64,000 bases of DNA from Candidatus Marispirochaeta associata (GCA_001749745.1 JWTM01000553.1:1-64000); one strand, 5' to 3'; positions 17,001-24,994 are shown, counted from the first letter of the stretch. Made by a program: numbers and translations. The notes: generated by a model not told the origin, from the sequence alone.

Positions 17001-18418
17001 TGGAGACCGGTTCCGTCCGCCTCATCGATTCCGACGGCAGGGAGCGGCGCATCACCGATCCGTCGGTGAAGGTGATGGTTCCCTCTTTAGGGCGCTCCTT
17101 CGCCAAGGGGATGGCGGCCGCCTTGCGGGGAATGGGATGGAATGCCCACCCCTTCGACGAATGCGATCAGGAAGCGTTAAGCTTAGGCAAAAGCGTAATG
17201 ACTAATAAGGAGTGTTTGCCGATTATTAATATCCTGGGCGAGATTCTTAAATACATGAAATATAGACATGATGAAAATGAACTCCTGGTAGTTACCATGG
17301 TCGGCGCTGGGGGCTGCTGTCGCGTGGGACAGTACGAGACCTTGATCGACCGGACAATCGCAGAGCGTAAACTCAAAAATGTGGTCCAGCTGGTACTCTC
17401 CAACGACGACGGTTTCGCGGGGCTCGGTATCCGGTTCAGGATCAATACCCTGCGGGTATTATACGCAGCCGATATTCTGGATGATATTCGTGCCGCCGCC
17501 AAGGTTTTGGCCCGCGACAGAGAGGAGGCGCTGGGTATAATCGACCGGGAAACCGATCTGATCTTTCAGAGCATTGCCGGGACGAACTCAACACCCTTCT
17601 TCAAGCAGATAAAAAGAAGCAGCCGAAGAATAGCCCAAATTCCTCGTACTGGCGAGCTCGGGGATACCCCGGTTATCGGCGTAGTAGGCGAGATCTTCGT
17701 TCGCCGTGATCACTTCAGCCTGATGGGAATTCCGGACAAGCTGGCTGAGAACGGTTTCATTATGGCGGATGCTCCCGTTACCGAATGGCTACGCTATACG
17801 GATTTTTTACGTGAGATCGATATGTACGATGTGCGCCGGAATCTGGCAGGAAGACTCGAATATCTGGCGGCCGATCTGGTTCACGATTGGATCGAGAAGC
17901 ATACCAAGAAACTGTTTCGCAAAAGCGGTCTCTACCGGGGATCCAAGATCCGGATAAAGGAGTATCTGGCCCATTCGAGCCACTTCTTTCCCCTCGAGTT
18001 CACCGGAGAACCGGGACTCTGTTCCGGCTCCGCCCTCTACCATCTCGGCCGTTCCTACGCAGGGGTTATCGCCGTCGGACCCTTCGGCTGTATGAACGCC
18101 CGTATGACCGAAGGGGTGGCCACGGCTGAGATGAACGTGGCGGGCAAGATCCGGGCGGAACAAAATGCGGGCATACAAGGCGGAGCGGATCGTCTTGCCG
18201 ACCAGATTGATACCCTGCCGTTCCTGAACCTCGAGTTTGACGGTACTCCGTTAACGCAGATAGACGAAAGCAGGCTGGAGACCTTTCTGTTTCAAGCGCA
18301 ACGACTGGCGGAGATCATGCGCCGCCGCAAGATCGACACCGAATCCGGAAAGCCTCTTCACCAGGTCCGAAATACGGCGGCCGAGGAATCGCTCTATGTA
18401 GGCAGAAAAGGGTATTAG
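14009..18418 (+). CDS. Giant 2-hydroxyacyl-CoA dehydratase activase fusion (BadF/BcrA ATPase plus DUF2229)
   Basis: Predicted ATP-driven activator of radical 2-hydroxyacyl-CoA dehydratases or of related double-cubane proteins; 1469 residues. Domain 1 (about 1-270) is a BadF-like ASKHA fold with NKCASGTGEFF but lacks the usual DxGST phosphate loop (it reads LGAANLNL). Domain 2 (about 305-560) is canonical: GLDVGSTTTKA, EIGGQDAKY, CSAGTGSFLEES (the Cys expected to ligate a shared 4Fe-4S cluster) and GGVCYNRAV. DUF2229-type segments follow (LGINRSFHTY near 670; VMVPSLGRSFAKGM near 1020). Start chosen at ATG 14009 with GTGGAGG 5 bases upstream. No separate dehydratase subunits lie nearby. The true substrate is unknown. 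Confidence 0.85.
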   Translation: MEPIRPSRSFGICLGAANLNLVELTESVPGKIELSGHQTIPHSGNPIRHLKHILTEQHIDGSLLGTTGRKYRELLNLPSIIEPEATEYAYAWISSGERKHDVIVSAGAETFMAYTLDSRSRISGIISGNKCASGTGEFFLQQIRRMNISLQEALELAGRSAHPHELSGRCSVFCKSDCTHALNKGESIADIAAGLSIMIGRKIEELLIKSRARTALLVGGTAINPVVVNYLKQRFERIDVPDEALFFEALGAGLWALKKKIHPNNHGKSSFRPAPSSFRFLPGLNDYRNRVSFKECPYDSYREGDNCLLGLDVGSTTTKAILMRRRDNQVLTSAYLRTNGNPVNASRECYASLLAQLDGRDPRISGIGITGSGRYIAALHAGTEGIINEIIAHAKAAAFYDPEVDTIYEIGGQDAKYTYLNNGVPSDYAMNEACSAGTGSFLEESAFESLGIRMEEIAGIALKAEWAPNFSDQCAAFISSDIHTALQEGIGRDEVIAGLVYSICQNYLNRVKGSRQTGNKVFMQGGVCYNRAVPLAMAALMDKEIIVPPEPGLMGAFGVALELSDLLRRGVFEESSYTLSDLAGREVQYGRTFVCAGKPEDCDRRCTINMIHVAGKKIPFGGACNKYYNLMRHVSFDTRELNHVERRIELLFEHGRLSPTSPAPHAPRLGINRSFHTYTLFPFYSTFFTELGCEVILPETPQASGMDKGMTSFCLAAKLSLGFAEELIAREPDYLFMPQIKEMHVSDEDDYRIEYQTTCMFLQGEPWYIKATHLRQAASAPKLIAPVLNLMHGFDAEDEKFVTIAEELGFSAKAGEEAHRKAYNRQLEFIQAKKAAGRIILADLERNPDRFAVVLFGRPYNAFAGEANKGLPHKFASRGIEIIPFDFLPYQDEPNFRETYWEMGQKIIKAARIVERHPQLYACYLTNFLCAVDSMMITHFRDLMGRKPSLTIEVDTHTADAGVNTRVEAFLDIIKNYRRRRVESIKRAPFRPAGLQILETGSVRLIDSDGRERRITDPSVKVMVPSLGRSFAKGMAAALRGMGWNAHPFDECDQEALSLGKSVMTNKECLPIINILGEILKYMKYRHDENELLVVTMVGAGGCCRVGQYETLIDRTIAERKLKNVVQLVLSNDDGFAGLGIRFRINTLRVLYAADILDDIRAAAKVLARDREEALGIIDRETDLIFQSIAGTNSTPFFKQIKRSSRRIAQIPRTGELGDTPVIGVVGEIFVRRDHFSLMGIPDKLAENGFIMADAPVTEWLRYTDFLREIDMYDVRRNLAGRLEYLAADLVHDWIEKHTKKLFRKSGLYRGSKIRIKEYLAHSSHFFPLEFTGEPGLCSGSALYHLGRSYAGVIAVGPFGCMNARMTEGVATAEMNVAGKIRAEQNAGIQGGADRLADQIDTLPFLNLEFDGTPLTQIDESRLETFLFQAQRLAEIMRRRKIDTESGKPLHQVRNTAAEESLYVGRKGY

Positions 18419-18897
18419 ACCAGCTCCTCTAAAAGCCCGAATTGCCCGATATGGTAGGCGTTGTGGTTGCCGACCAGGATCAACTCCCGCAATATAGTGT
18501 AGTCAGGGGCATGTTTGAGGGGCGCGTAGAGATCGACTCTTGGGTCCTGCGCCATCGCGACCAGATCCTTCATATCCGCCGTAAAGAGCCGGTAGGATTC
18601 CCTCCAGACGGTTTCATCGCCGGAGCTTTCGACGCTGGGCCAGTAGCCCTCGGGGTAGTCCGGACTCGTGTAGGCCGGATCGCGGATGAACTCAACTATA
18701 TCATGCTGGCATATCCGCATGTGCTCCAGGATCGTCCACGCATTAATCGGTCCCCCATTGGGAGTGCTTCCTCCCGGGAGTTCCAATCCGATCCGGTCTG
18801 CCGGCCAGTTTCCGATTTTGATACGCCAGCCTTCGTAGGCGTTATTGCCCGTTAGGAAGGCGATTATCTCGCGACGGATAAGCTCGTCCGCATCCAT
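18415..18897 (-). CDS. DinB-like putative metal-dependent enzyme
   Basis: Four-helix-bundle protein of the DinB/YfiT group, 160 residues. Three histidines typical of the metal site are present: His59 in ILEHMR, and His145 and His149 in GNHNAYHIGQ. Members are thiol-dependent transferases or of unknown function; the actual reaction cannot be inferred. SD AGGAGGC before ATGC, and TATACT further upstream, give it a normal leader. Its stop overlaps the activase stop by 4 bases on the opposite strand. Confidence 0.82.
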   Translation of the reverse strand: MDADELIRREIIAFLTGNNAYEGWRIKIGNWPADRIGLELPGGSTPNGGPINAWTILEHMRICQHDIVEFIRDPAYTSPDYPEGYWPSVESSGDETVWRESYRLFTADMKDLVAMAQDPRVDLYAPLKHAPDYTILRELILVGNHNAYHIGQFGLLEELV

Positions 18898-18973
18898 GCA
18901 TGCCTCCTGTTTCCTCCATCAGTATAGCAGCGGCCCACGCAAATAGCATCAGTTTTTGAGTATACTTGAACCC

Positions 18974-19330
18974 ATGTTGATGTATGCCGTTAGCGCAGTA
19001 AGCGACGCGCTGCTTTGTTACTCTATCGGGATTTTTGCCGGACCTGTGCGGCAGCGATTCGGTCTCCTACCCGTGGTTTTTATTTTTTTAGGAGTCGCCT
19101 TCGATCTCTTGGGGACTTTCCTTATGTCGCTCCTCTCTCCGGGATTCGCGGTCGATCTGCATACCGTTATCGGTATGATCGCCCTGGTGATGATGATCAT
19201 TCTGGCAGTCTGGTCGTTAGTAGAGTATCGTCGTGGGTTTCGCGAAAAGAGTATCCGGCGTCGTGGGTATGCCCTGATCGCCTGGCTGACATGGGCCGCG
19301 GTATTCGTACTCGGTGCGGTCGGTCGTTAA
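18974..19330 (+). CDS. Small four-helix membrane protein (HsmA/TIGR03987-like)
   Basis: About 118 residues forming four hydrophobic helices, with basic residues in the third loop (EYRRGFREKSIRRRG). It resembles the HsmA/TIGR03987 family of small integral membrane proteins of unknown function. Start taken as ATG 18974; a TTG at 18956 would add six residues. There is no SD, but TATACT (18961-18966) ends 7 bases before the ATG, consistent with a leaderless message. Divergent from the DinB-like gene. Confidence 0.7.
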   Translation: MLMYAVSAVSDALLCYSIGIFAGPVRQRFGLLPVVFIFLGVAFDLLGTFLMSLLSPGFAVDLHTVIGMIALVMMIILAVWSLVEYRRGFREKSIRRRGYALIAWLTWAAVFVLGAVGR

Positions 19331-19337
19331 ACGAAAA

Positions 19338-19365
19338 GGGCCGCCCTCATGATGAGGGACGGCCC
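19338..19365. terminator. Bidirectional terminator hairpin
   Basis: Long stem: GGGCCG-CCCTCA pairs with TGAGGG-(A)-CGGCCC with one bulged A and a 3-base loop. AAAA precedes it on the plus strand, giving a T run on the minus strand side. It separates the membrane protein gene from the convergent Hsp20 genes. Confidence 0.7.
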
Positions 19366-19392
19366 GGAATACACATGCTGGTTCCCGCTCTA

Positions 19393-19764
19393 CTATTTGG
19401 CGGTAATCTGAATCTTACGCGGTTTCTCTGACTCTTTGAGCCCCAGGGTTAGGCTCAGGATACCGTTCTTCAAGGAGGCATCGATCTTGTTGCGATCGAT
19501 CGTCTCGTCGATGGTGTAAACCTGATAGAAGTCGGCGTCCTTGATCTCTCGCAAGAGATACTCTCCTTCCTTCGGCGGTTTTAGGTCCCGCATGCCGCGG
19601 ATCTCCAGCTGATCGCCGTCGATATTGATGCTCAGGCCCTCTCTGGTTACCCCCGGCATCTCCAGGCGGAGATTGATTTCCCCCTCTTTGCGTTGTACCA
19701 CGTCGCAGCAGGCGCGCACCATCGCCCGTTCCGCTTTATTTTTCTCTATGCTCTTGTCTGCCAT
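19393..19764 (-). CDS. Hsp20 small heat-shock protein (second of pair)
   Basis: Alpha-crystallin-type small heat-shock protein, 123 residues, an ATP-independent holdase for unfolding proteins in the cytoplasm. The crystallin core runs from about residue 22 (CDVVQRKEGEINLRLEMPGV) to the terminal strand (IDASLKNGILSLTLGL). The C-terminal RKIQITAK carries the I-x-I anchoring motif. SD GGAGGAG precedes the ATG. It lies 10 bases downstream of the first Hsp20 gene and is probably co-transcribed. The N-terminal region is unusually short, which could affect oligomer size. Confidence 0.92.
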   Translation of the reverse strand: MADKSIEKNKAERAMVRACCDVVQRKEGEINLRLEMPGVTREGLSINIDGDQLEIRGMRDLKPPKEGEYLLREIKDADFYQVYTIDETIDRNKIDASLKNGILSLTLGLKESEKPRKIQITAK

Positions 19765-19774
19765 AATCTCCTCC

Positions 19775-20230
19775 TTACTGTACCTTGACGCTGATCTGCT
19801 TCGGCTTCGCCTCTTCCTTCTTCGGCAAAGAGAGAGTGAGGATACCGTTTTCCAGGGTCGCCTCTACCTTCTTCTCGGCGTCCACCGTCATCGGTAGAGA
19901 GAGCGTGCGCTGAAAGGAGCCGGTCCAGGACTCCTGCCGATAGGTCTTCTCATCCTTCTTCTCTTCATCTCGCTTCCTTTCACCCTTTACGGTAAGGACG
20001 TTGCCGGTAATCGAGAGCTCCACATCCTTCTGATCGATACCGGGCAGTTCGCACATTACGGTAAAGTGGTCGCTCCCTTCGATCACATCCATCGCCGGCG
20101 AGACATGCCGGTCGAATAGTCCCCGAGATTCGAAGCCGCGATCTAAATCGAAGAGCTCGTTGATCTCATTCTGCAGGCGATCGAATTCCCGCCAGGGATT
20201 CATGCTGTTTCTGTATCGTACCAATGCCAT
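19775..20230 (-). CDS. Hsp20 small heat-shock protein (first of pair)
   Basis: Class A-like bacterial Hsp20, 151 residues, with a typical N-terminal region (MNPWREFDRLQNEINELFD), crystallin core (PAMDVIEGSDHFTVMCELPG to ATLENGILTLSLPK) and C-terminal anchor QISVKVQ. It is likely to form mixed or separate oligomers with the downstream paralogue. SD TAGGAGGAG precedes the ATG. The upstream region holds a candidate sigma-54 promoter and palindromes; no CIRCE element is seen. Confidence 0.94.
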   Translation of the reverse strand: MALVRYRNSMNPWREFDRLQNEINELFDLDRGFESRGLFDRHVSPAMDVIEGSDHFTVMCELPGIDQKDVELSITGNVLTVKGERKRDEEKKDEKTYRQESWTGSFQRTLSLPMTVDAEKKVEATLENGILTLSLPKKEEAKPKQISVKVQ

Positions 20231-20266
20231 ATGCTCCTCCTAATCTTAGGGTTTCTACTAAATAAA

Positions 20267-20284
20267 ATGCATAAAGTGTGCCAA
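20267..20284 (-). promoter_or_regulatory. Candidate sigma-54 (-24/-12) promoter for the hsp20 pair
   Basis: Minus-strand TTTGGCACACTTTATGCA fits the RpoN pattern: TGGCAC, 5 bases, then ATGCA (consensus TTGCA), with exactly 10 bases between the invariant GG and GC. Transcription would start near 20257, leaving a leader of about 27 bases that contains the SD. Prediction only. Confidence 0.5.
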
Positions 20285-20315
20285 ATCAGCAGATATAGTA
20301 TATTGGCCTATAAAT

Positions 20316-20330
20316 CATTGTATAACAATG
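20316..20330. promoter_or_regulatory. Palindrome upstream of the hsp20 promoter
   Basis: CATTGT-ATA-ACAATG, a perfect 6-3-6 inverted repeat about 60 bases upstream of the predicted sigma-54 start site. This position would suit an enhancer-binding protein. Confidence 0.4.
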
Positions 20331-20421
20331 AGATATGAAATATCCGTTGAATCCGGGTAAGGAGCATGAAGAGGCCTTATTGGGAAAATTCTCAACACTG
20401 TGCCCCATAGAGGGCCTCACT

Positions 20422-20459
20422 TGTGGGTCAAAGTGACACAAAAGACTACTTGACCCACA
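20422..20459. promoter_or_regulatory. Inverted repeat with TTGACC in both arms between hsp20 and the J-protein gene
   Basis: TGTGGGTCAA (20422-20431) and TTGACCCACA (20450-20459) are exact reverse complements. TTGACC in the right arm is at -35 distance (15-base spacer) from TAAATT at 20472. The left arm presents TTGACC on the minus strand. A dimeric regulator bound here could control divergent promoters. Confidence 0.5.
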
Positions 20460-20468
20460 GGGAAAAGA

Positions 20469-20483
20469 GGGTAAATTTTACCC
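20469..20483 (+). promoter_or_regulatory. Palindrome directly before the J-protein start codon
   Basis: GGGTAAA-T-TTTACCC, a perfect 7-1-7 inverted repeat ending one base before the ATG at 20485. It contains TAAATT, a possible -10 for a leaderless message, so a bound protein would block initiation. Confidence 0.5.
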
Positions 20484-20484
20484 T

Positions 20485-20997
20485 ATGAGCGCCAACCATT
20501 ACGATTCTCTCGGCTTGAATCGCAATGCCAGTGCCGAGGAGATAAAGCAGGCCTATCGTAAACGGGCAAAGGATTGTCACCCCGACGCGACGGGGCAGAA
20601 CCACGATTCAGGAGAGTTCCGGGCGGCCCGGGAGGCCTACGAGACCTTGAGCGATCCCGCCAAACGGCGGGAGTACGATGCGCGCTCCTCGCGGTCGAGA
20701 AGACCTGCGTCCAAGCCTAAACCGTTTCGAACTCCCTATCGTGGAGACGAAGCCGAGATTGAGCTTGTGCTTTCTCCGGAAGAGGCCCGGCGGGGCGGTG
20801 AGTTCCGCATTCCCCTAGGACCTTCCGGCTGTCCCTTTTGTGCCTTCTTCGGCGGTTATTGTCCGGTGTGCGGGGGCGAGCGGGGGAGGGTATCGGTATC
20901 GATTCCGCCCGGGATTGCAGACGGAACCCTCTTCTCTCTCGGCGGGCTAGGAACCGAGGTTCTGGTCGAGGTCCGGATCGACGACCGGCTCTTCTGA
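20485..20997 (+). CDS. Short J-domain protein with a CxxC pair
   Basis: Type III-like DnaJ relative of 170 residues. The J domain occupies about residues 5-68 with the essential HPD (CHPDATG) that stimulates Hsp70 ATPase. After a basic linker (SRSRRPASKPKP) a compact domain follows with two CxxC motifs (CPFC and CPVC), then a DnaJ C-terminal-like strand pattern (VSVSIPPGIADGTLFSLGGLG). It is therefore a DnaJ reduced to a J domain, half a zinc finger and one client-binding repeat. It lies divergent from the hsp20 pair across a shared regulatory region. No SD is at the usual distance; the start may be leaderless. Confidence 0.85.
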   Translation: MSANHYDSLGLNRNASAEEIKQAYRKRAKDCHPDATGQNHDSGEFRAAREAYETLSDPAKRREYDARSSRSRRPASKPKPFRTPYRGDEAEIELVLSPEEARRGGEFRIPLGPSGCPFCAFFGGYCPVCGGERGRVSVSIPPGIADGTLFSLGGLGTEVLVEVRIDDRLF

Positions 20998-21005
20998 TCG
21001 GCCTA

Positions 21006-24000
21006 TTAGAGCATCTCCTCGATTGCCTTGATGCGTTTATCGAGGCGCTGGGGGCTGACCTTGATCTTGGTTCCCAACTCCTGGGCGAAGAGCTGGACCT
21101 TGTACTCCTCCACCGCCCAGCGGTACTCCTTCAAGGCCGTTCGTTTCGCATAGCTGACCCCGCCCTTCTCGTTAATCTGATCCCGGGTCTCCTTGTACCA
21201 GGAGAGATAGGGGATCAGCTGGGCCGCCTTCTCCCCGTCTGCGGCGAGGCTAATGGCACCCCGTTCGATTCGAAGCTGTAGGCTCTTAAGAAAGCGCGGC
21301 AGTTCCCGCATCTCCTCCGAGCTGTATCGCCGGTAGTAGTCCTCGGGCATCAGGTTCTTGAGCTCTTTGCGCCGGGTGGAGAGGAAGCGTTTCAGTCCCG
21401 AGCGGCCCCCCTCCTTCTCCTCTAAGCGGGCCAGCGTCTCCCGTACCTGGAAATAGGCCTCGAGAGCGCGGATTATGGGTCGGTAGAGCTCGGCGCTGGC
21501 CGAATAGAGTTCCGGTTTGATGCTTGCTGAAAACCCATCGTACTCCTCTCGGGTACGGATGTTGCGTCGGAAGATACGCCGGGTGATGGTCTCCCAAACC
21601 CCGTTGTTGAAGGCATCCAGTCCCCCCAAGGGGATAACCTTGAATTGCTCACTCTTCGGCAGCAGGAATTCGTGGCGGAAGGTTTTCAGGATATCCGCGA
21701 AGGAGCGATAGAGGAGGAGTGCTACTCCGTCGGGGTGGACCGCGGCAGCCTCGTCGGAGCTCAAGTAGAGCCTCAAGGCCGCGACGCTTCCCTCGGGGGT
21801 CAAGGCGGGAAAGGCGGGAAGGCCGTCTTCGCCTTCGACCCGCTCGGGGATTCCATCGAAATCCCAGCGGCGGACCTCCTCGAACTCATATTTTAGCTTG
21901 AGCTTTTCGAAGGAGCCTGTCAGATGTTCCGACGGACCGGTGCTGGTCAAGAGTTCGCTGTCCCGGCCCTCGTTCAGCCGCTTGCCCCGGGCATCCACCA
22001 CGGTGAAGCGCATCTTCAAATGGGGCGGGAGGGACTCCTCGTCCCAGGTCGATTCGGGGATGGTCAGACCGAACTCCTGTTGAATGAAGCGGCTTAAGGC
22101 CGGGGCGAGGCGCTGCTTGGTATCCCGGGGGATTTCGGCGGCCACCCGTTTAGCGGCCTCTCCCACCGGGGCGAGCCGGCGGCGGTACTCCTTGGGTAAC
22201 CCCTTCATCAGCGCATTGATCTTCTCCTCGAAGAGGCCGGGGACGAGCCAGTCGAAGACCGGGGTGGTCAGATCCCGGCTGATCCGCTCGGGGATGAGCG
22301 CGGTAACCCCGTCGTCCGGGCGCTGGGGATCGAAGACATACTCGAGCTTGATCTCATGTCCGTCGATATCCGCATGCGAGGGGAAGCGGGAGAGGATATC
22401 CCCGTCCGGATTATAGAGCATCAGGTCCGAACGCTTGAGTTCGATGGCCTTATCTCCTTCGGGCTGCAGCTTTAGGTGCTCCTCGAGGCTCTTGAAATCG
22501 TAGACGGTCTCCGGCAGCCGTTCCCGGTAGAAGCGGAAGATCTCCTCCTCCCCGCAGAAGATATCCCGTCGGCGGAGCTGCTCCTCCAGCTTCAGAATCC
22601 CCCGCACGGTATCCCCGTTGCGCTTGAGAACCGGCAGTCGGCGGTGGACCCGTCGCTTGTCGTAGGCGCCGGTCATCAGGCCCTCGCGGATAAAGATATT
22701 CGAGGCCTCCCCTGGATTGATCGGACCGTAGGCGACCCGGCGGCCGGGATTGATCAGCAGACCATAGAGCCTGACCTGTTCGACGGCGGAGACCTCCATC
22801 CGATCCTTAGACCAGGCGGCGCCGTGGTGACTGTAGCTGCAGAGGCCGCTGGCGATTCGTTCGAGCCACTCCGGTTCGATCATCGCGCAGCCCCGGGCGA
22901 AGAGACGGCTGGTGCGGACCATCTCCGCCGCCACCATCCACTTCGGCCCCTGCCCGAAAAGTCCGGAACCGGGAAAGATCATCGCCTCCCGGTTCTTGGC
23001 GGCGGTGTAGAAATTCTTCTCCTTTTTCTCGGCGATATTCGACAACAGACCGGAGAGAATCGAGATATGGAGCGCCGTGTAATAGGGCGAAGGCTCCCCC
23101 TTCTTCTCCACCTTTCTGCTTACCGTGGGATTCTTGATCTGGTAGCCCTGTTCCTTCAAGAGGGCGGTGACCTGCAGATGGATATCCCGCCACTCCTTCA
23201 TGCGGCGGTAGCTTAAATAGTTCTGTTTGCAGTACTTTCGCATCGTGCCCTGGCTGCGGGTCTGGCGCCAGACGCGGTGATACTCCTCCCAGATATTGAT
23301 GAGGCTGATGAAATCCGAATCGTTGTCCCGAAACTTCTCATGGGCCGTATCGGCCTTGCCCTCCTCTCCCTGGGGACGGTCCCGGGGATCCTGAATGGTC
23401 AGCACCGAGACAAGCACCGCCGCATCCCGCAGGATCCCCTGCTCCTCGGCCTCGATCAGCATGCGGGAGAAGCGGGGATCCAGGGGGAGCCGGGCCATCA
23501 GCCGTCCGCGGTTGGTCAGGTTGAGGGCTCCCCGCTTGCCCTTCTCCACGGCTCCCAGCTCTCTCAGCATGCCGATCCCGTCGGCTAAGTGGCGGGTCGA
23601 GGGTTTGTCGATAAAGGGGAAGCGGTCTACCTCTCCCAACCGGAGGGATACCATCCTGAGGATGACCTCGGCCAGGTTGTCCCGGAGGATCTCCGGCTTG
23701 GTGTACTCGTCCCGGGCGAGATAGTCCTCCTCGGAATAGAGGCGCATACAGACCCCGGGACGCACCCGGCCGGCCCGGCCTTTGCGCTGGTCCGCCGAGG
23801 AGCGGGCCACGGGCGAGATCGGGAGCGAGGTGGTGCGCGAGGCGGGGGAGTAGTTGGAAATACGGGCTAATCCCGTGTCGACCACATAGACGATGCCGGG
23901 AATGGTAATCGAGGTCTCGGCCACGTTGGTAGCGACCACGATCTTGCGCCCCGGCTGGGAGGCGAAGATCTTCCCCTGTGCAGCCGAGGTCAACCGGGCG

Positions 24001-24947
24001 AAGAGCGGCAGCACCGTAGTCGACGAGAGCCCCAGTTTCTCGATTCCCTCGCAAGTCTCCCGGATATCGGCCTCGGTGGGCATGAAGACCAGCACGTCTC
24101 CCTCGCGACTCGTACGGCAGATCTCCTCCACCGCGGACACCGCCTGCTCGGTGTAGGAGAGTTCGGCCGCGGCGCTGCTCTCCGGCGGTCGATAGAGCAC
24201 CTCCACCGGATAGGTCCGGCCGGAAACCTCGAAGATCGGCGCATTGCCGAAGGCCTTGGAGAACTTCTCCGTATCGATCGTGGCCGAGGTGATTATCAGC
24301 TTCAAGTCCCGACGCCTTTTTAACAGGCCGATCAGGATGCCGAGAATCAGGTCGATGTTGAGGCTCCGCTCGTGGGCCTCGTCGATAATCAGGGTGTCGT
24401 AGCGGTTGAGAAAGCGGTCCGACTGGGTCTCGGCTAAGAGGATTCCGTCGGTCATGAACTTAATATAGGCCTCGTCCGAGCCGGACTCCTGAAAGCGGAT
24501 CTTCGAGGAGACCCATTTTCGATCGCCGTCGCCGAGCTCTTCAGCGACCCGGGAGGCAAGACTGGTGGCGGCCAAGCGTCGCGGTTGGGTGCAGCCGATC
24601 TGTCCGTCCACTCCGCGGCCCGCCTCGATACACATCTTCGGTATCTGGGTGGATTTACCCGAGCCGGTCTCACCGGCGAGGACGATAACCTGGTTATCCT
24701 TGATTGCATTGACGATCTCATCCTTGCGGGCGGTAATGGGAAGTTCCTCGGGATATTGGGGAACCGGTCGGTTTTCCGCCCTGAGGCGCCGGCGCTCGAT
24801 CGAGTCGGCGATTTTCAGGGCAGTCTCGGCCAGCCTGTCCGGACTCTCGCCGGAGCGGTCGAGGGCGCGCCGCAGGCGGTGCCGGTCGGCACCCATAGTA
24901 TCGTTAAGCATCCTCCTCAGTTGAGCGGGAGTGGGGGTATTATCCAT
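21006..24947 (-). CDS. hrpA: ATP-dependent RNA helicase HrpA
   Basis: DEAH-box helicase, 1313 residues from ATG 24947, close to the usual HrpA length. N-terminal motifs: GETGSGKSTQIPKM (Walker A), DEAHERSLN (motif II), SATID (motif III), and QRKGRAGRVRPG (motif VI). The helicase-associated and OB-like regions follow, and the long C-terminal DUF3418 region typical of HrpA occupies the last 550 or so residues (for example TPVFDWLVPGLFEEKINALMKG). HrpA acts on RNA in the cytoplasm and, in other bacteria, rescues stalled ribosomes. A TTG at 24986 would add 13 residues but looks less likely. Convergent with the J-protein gene, 8 bases apart. Confidence 0.93.
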   Translation of the reverse strand: MDNTPTPAQLRRMLNDTMGADRHRLRRALDRSGESPDRLAETALKIADSIERRRLRAENRPVPQYPEELPITARKDEIVNAIKDNQVIVLAGETGSGKSTQIPKMCIEAGRGVDGQIGCTQPRRLAATSLASRVAEELGDGDRKWVSSKIRFQESGSDEAYIKFMTDGILLAETQSDRFLNRYDTLIIDEAHERSLNIDLILGILIGLLKRRRDLKLIITSATIDTEKFSKAFGNAPIFEVSGRTYPVEVLYRPPESSAAAELSYTEQAVSAVEEICRTSREGDVLVFMPTEADIRETCEGIEKLGLSSTTVLPLFARLTSAAQGKIFASQPGRKIVVATNVAETSITIPGIVYVVDTGLARISNYSPASRTTSLPISPVARSSADQRKGRAGRVRPGVCMRLYSEEDYLARDEYTKPEILRDNLAEVILRMVSLRLGEVDRFPFIDKPSTRHLADGIGMLRELGAVEKGKRGALNLTNRGRLMARLPLDPRFSRMLIEAEEQGILRDAAVLVSVLTIQDPRDRPQGEEGKADTAHEKFRDNDSDFISLINIWEEYHRVWRQTRSQGTMRKYCKQNYLSYRRMKEWRDIHLQVTALLKEQGYQIKNPTVSRKVEKKGEPSPYYTALHISILSGLLSNIAEKKEKNFYTAAKNREAMIFPGSGLFGQGPKWMVAAEMVRTSRLFARGCAMIEPEWLERIASGLCSYSHHGAAWSKDRMEVSAVEQVRLYGLLINPGRRVAYGPINPGEASNIFIREGLMTGAYDKRRVHRRLPVLKRNGDTVRGILKLEEQLRRRDIFCGEEEIFRFYRERLPETVYDFKSLEEHLKLQPEGDKAIELKRSDLMLYNPDGDILSRFPSHADIDGHEIKLEYVFDPQRPDDGVTALIPERISRDLTTPVFDWLVPGLFEEKINALMKGLPKEYRRRLAPVGEAAKRVAAEIPRDTKQRLAPALSRFIQQEFGLTIPESTWDEESLPPHLKMRFTVVDARGKRLNEGRDSELLTSTGPSEHLTGSFEKLKLKYEFEEVRRWDFDGIPERVEGEDGLPAFPALTPEGSVAALRLYLSSDEAAAVHPDGVALLLYRSFADILKTFRHEFLLPKSEQFKVIPLGGLDAFNNGVWETITRRIFRRNIRTREEYDGFSASIKPELYSASAELYRPIIRALEAYFQVRETLARLEEKEGGRSGLKRFLSTRRKELKNLMPEDYYRRYSSEEMRELPRFLKSLQLRIERGAISLAADGEKAAQLIPYLSWYKETRDQINEKGGVSYAKRTALKEYRWAVEEYKVQLFAQELGTKIKVSPQRLDKRIKAIEEML

Positions 24948-24994
24948 AGAGCATCCACTAGAGCAAGGAGAGCCGATTGCTGTCAAGGCCCGTT

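Noticed and set aside
20231..20484. CIRCE (HrcA) element before the heat-shock genes
   Set aside because: No TTAGCACTC-N9-GAGTGCTAA or close variant is present on either strand.
22476..23216. Plus-strand frame opposite hrpA
   Set aside because: Shadow of a conserved helicase; no ribosome site and no family match by eye.
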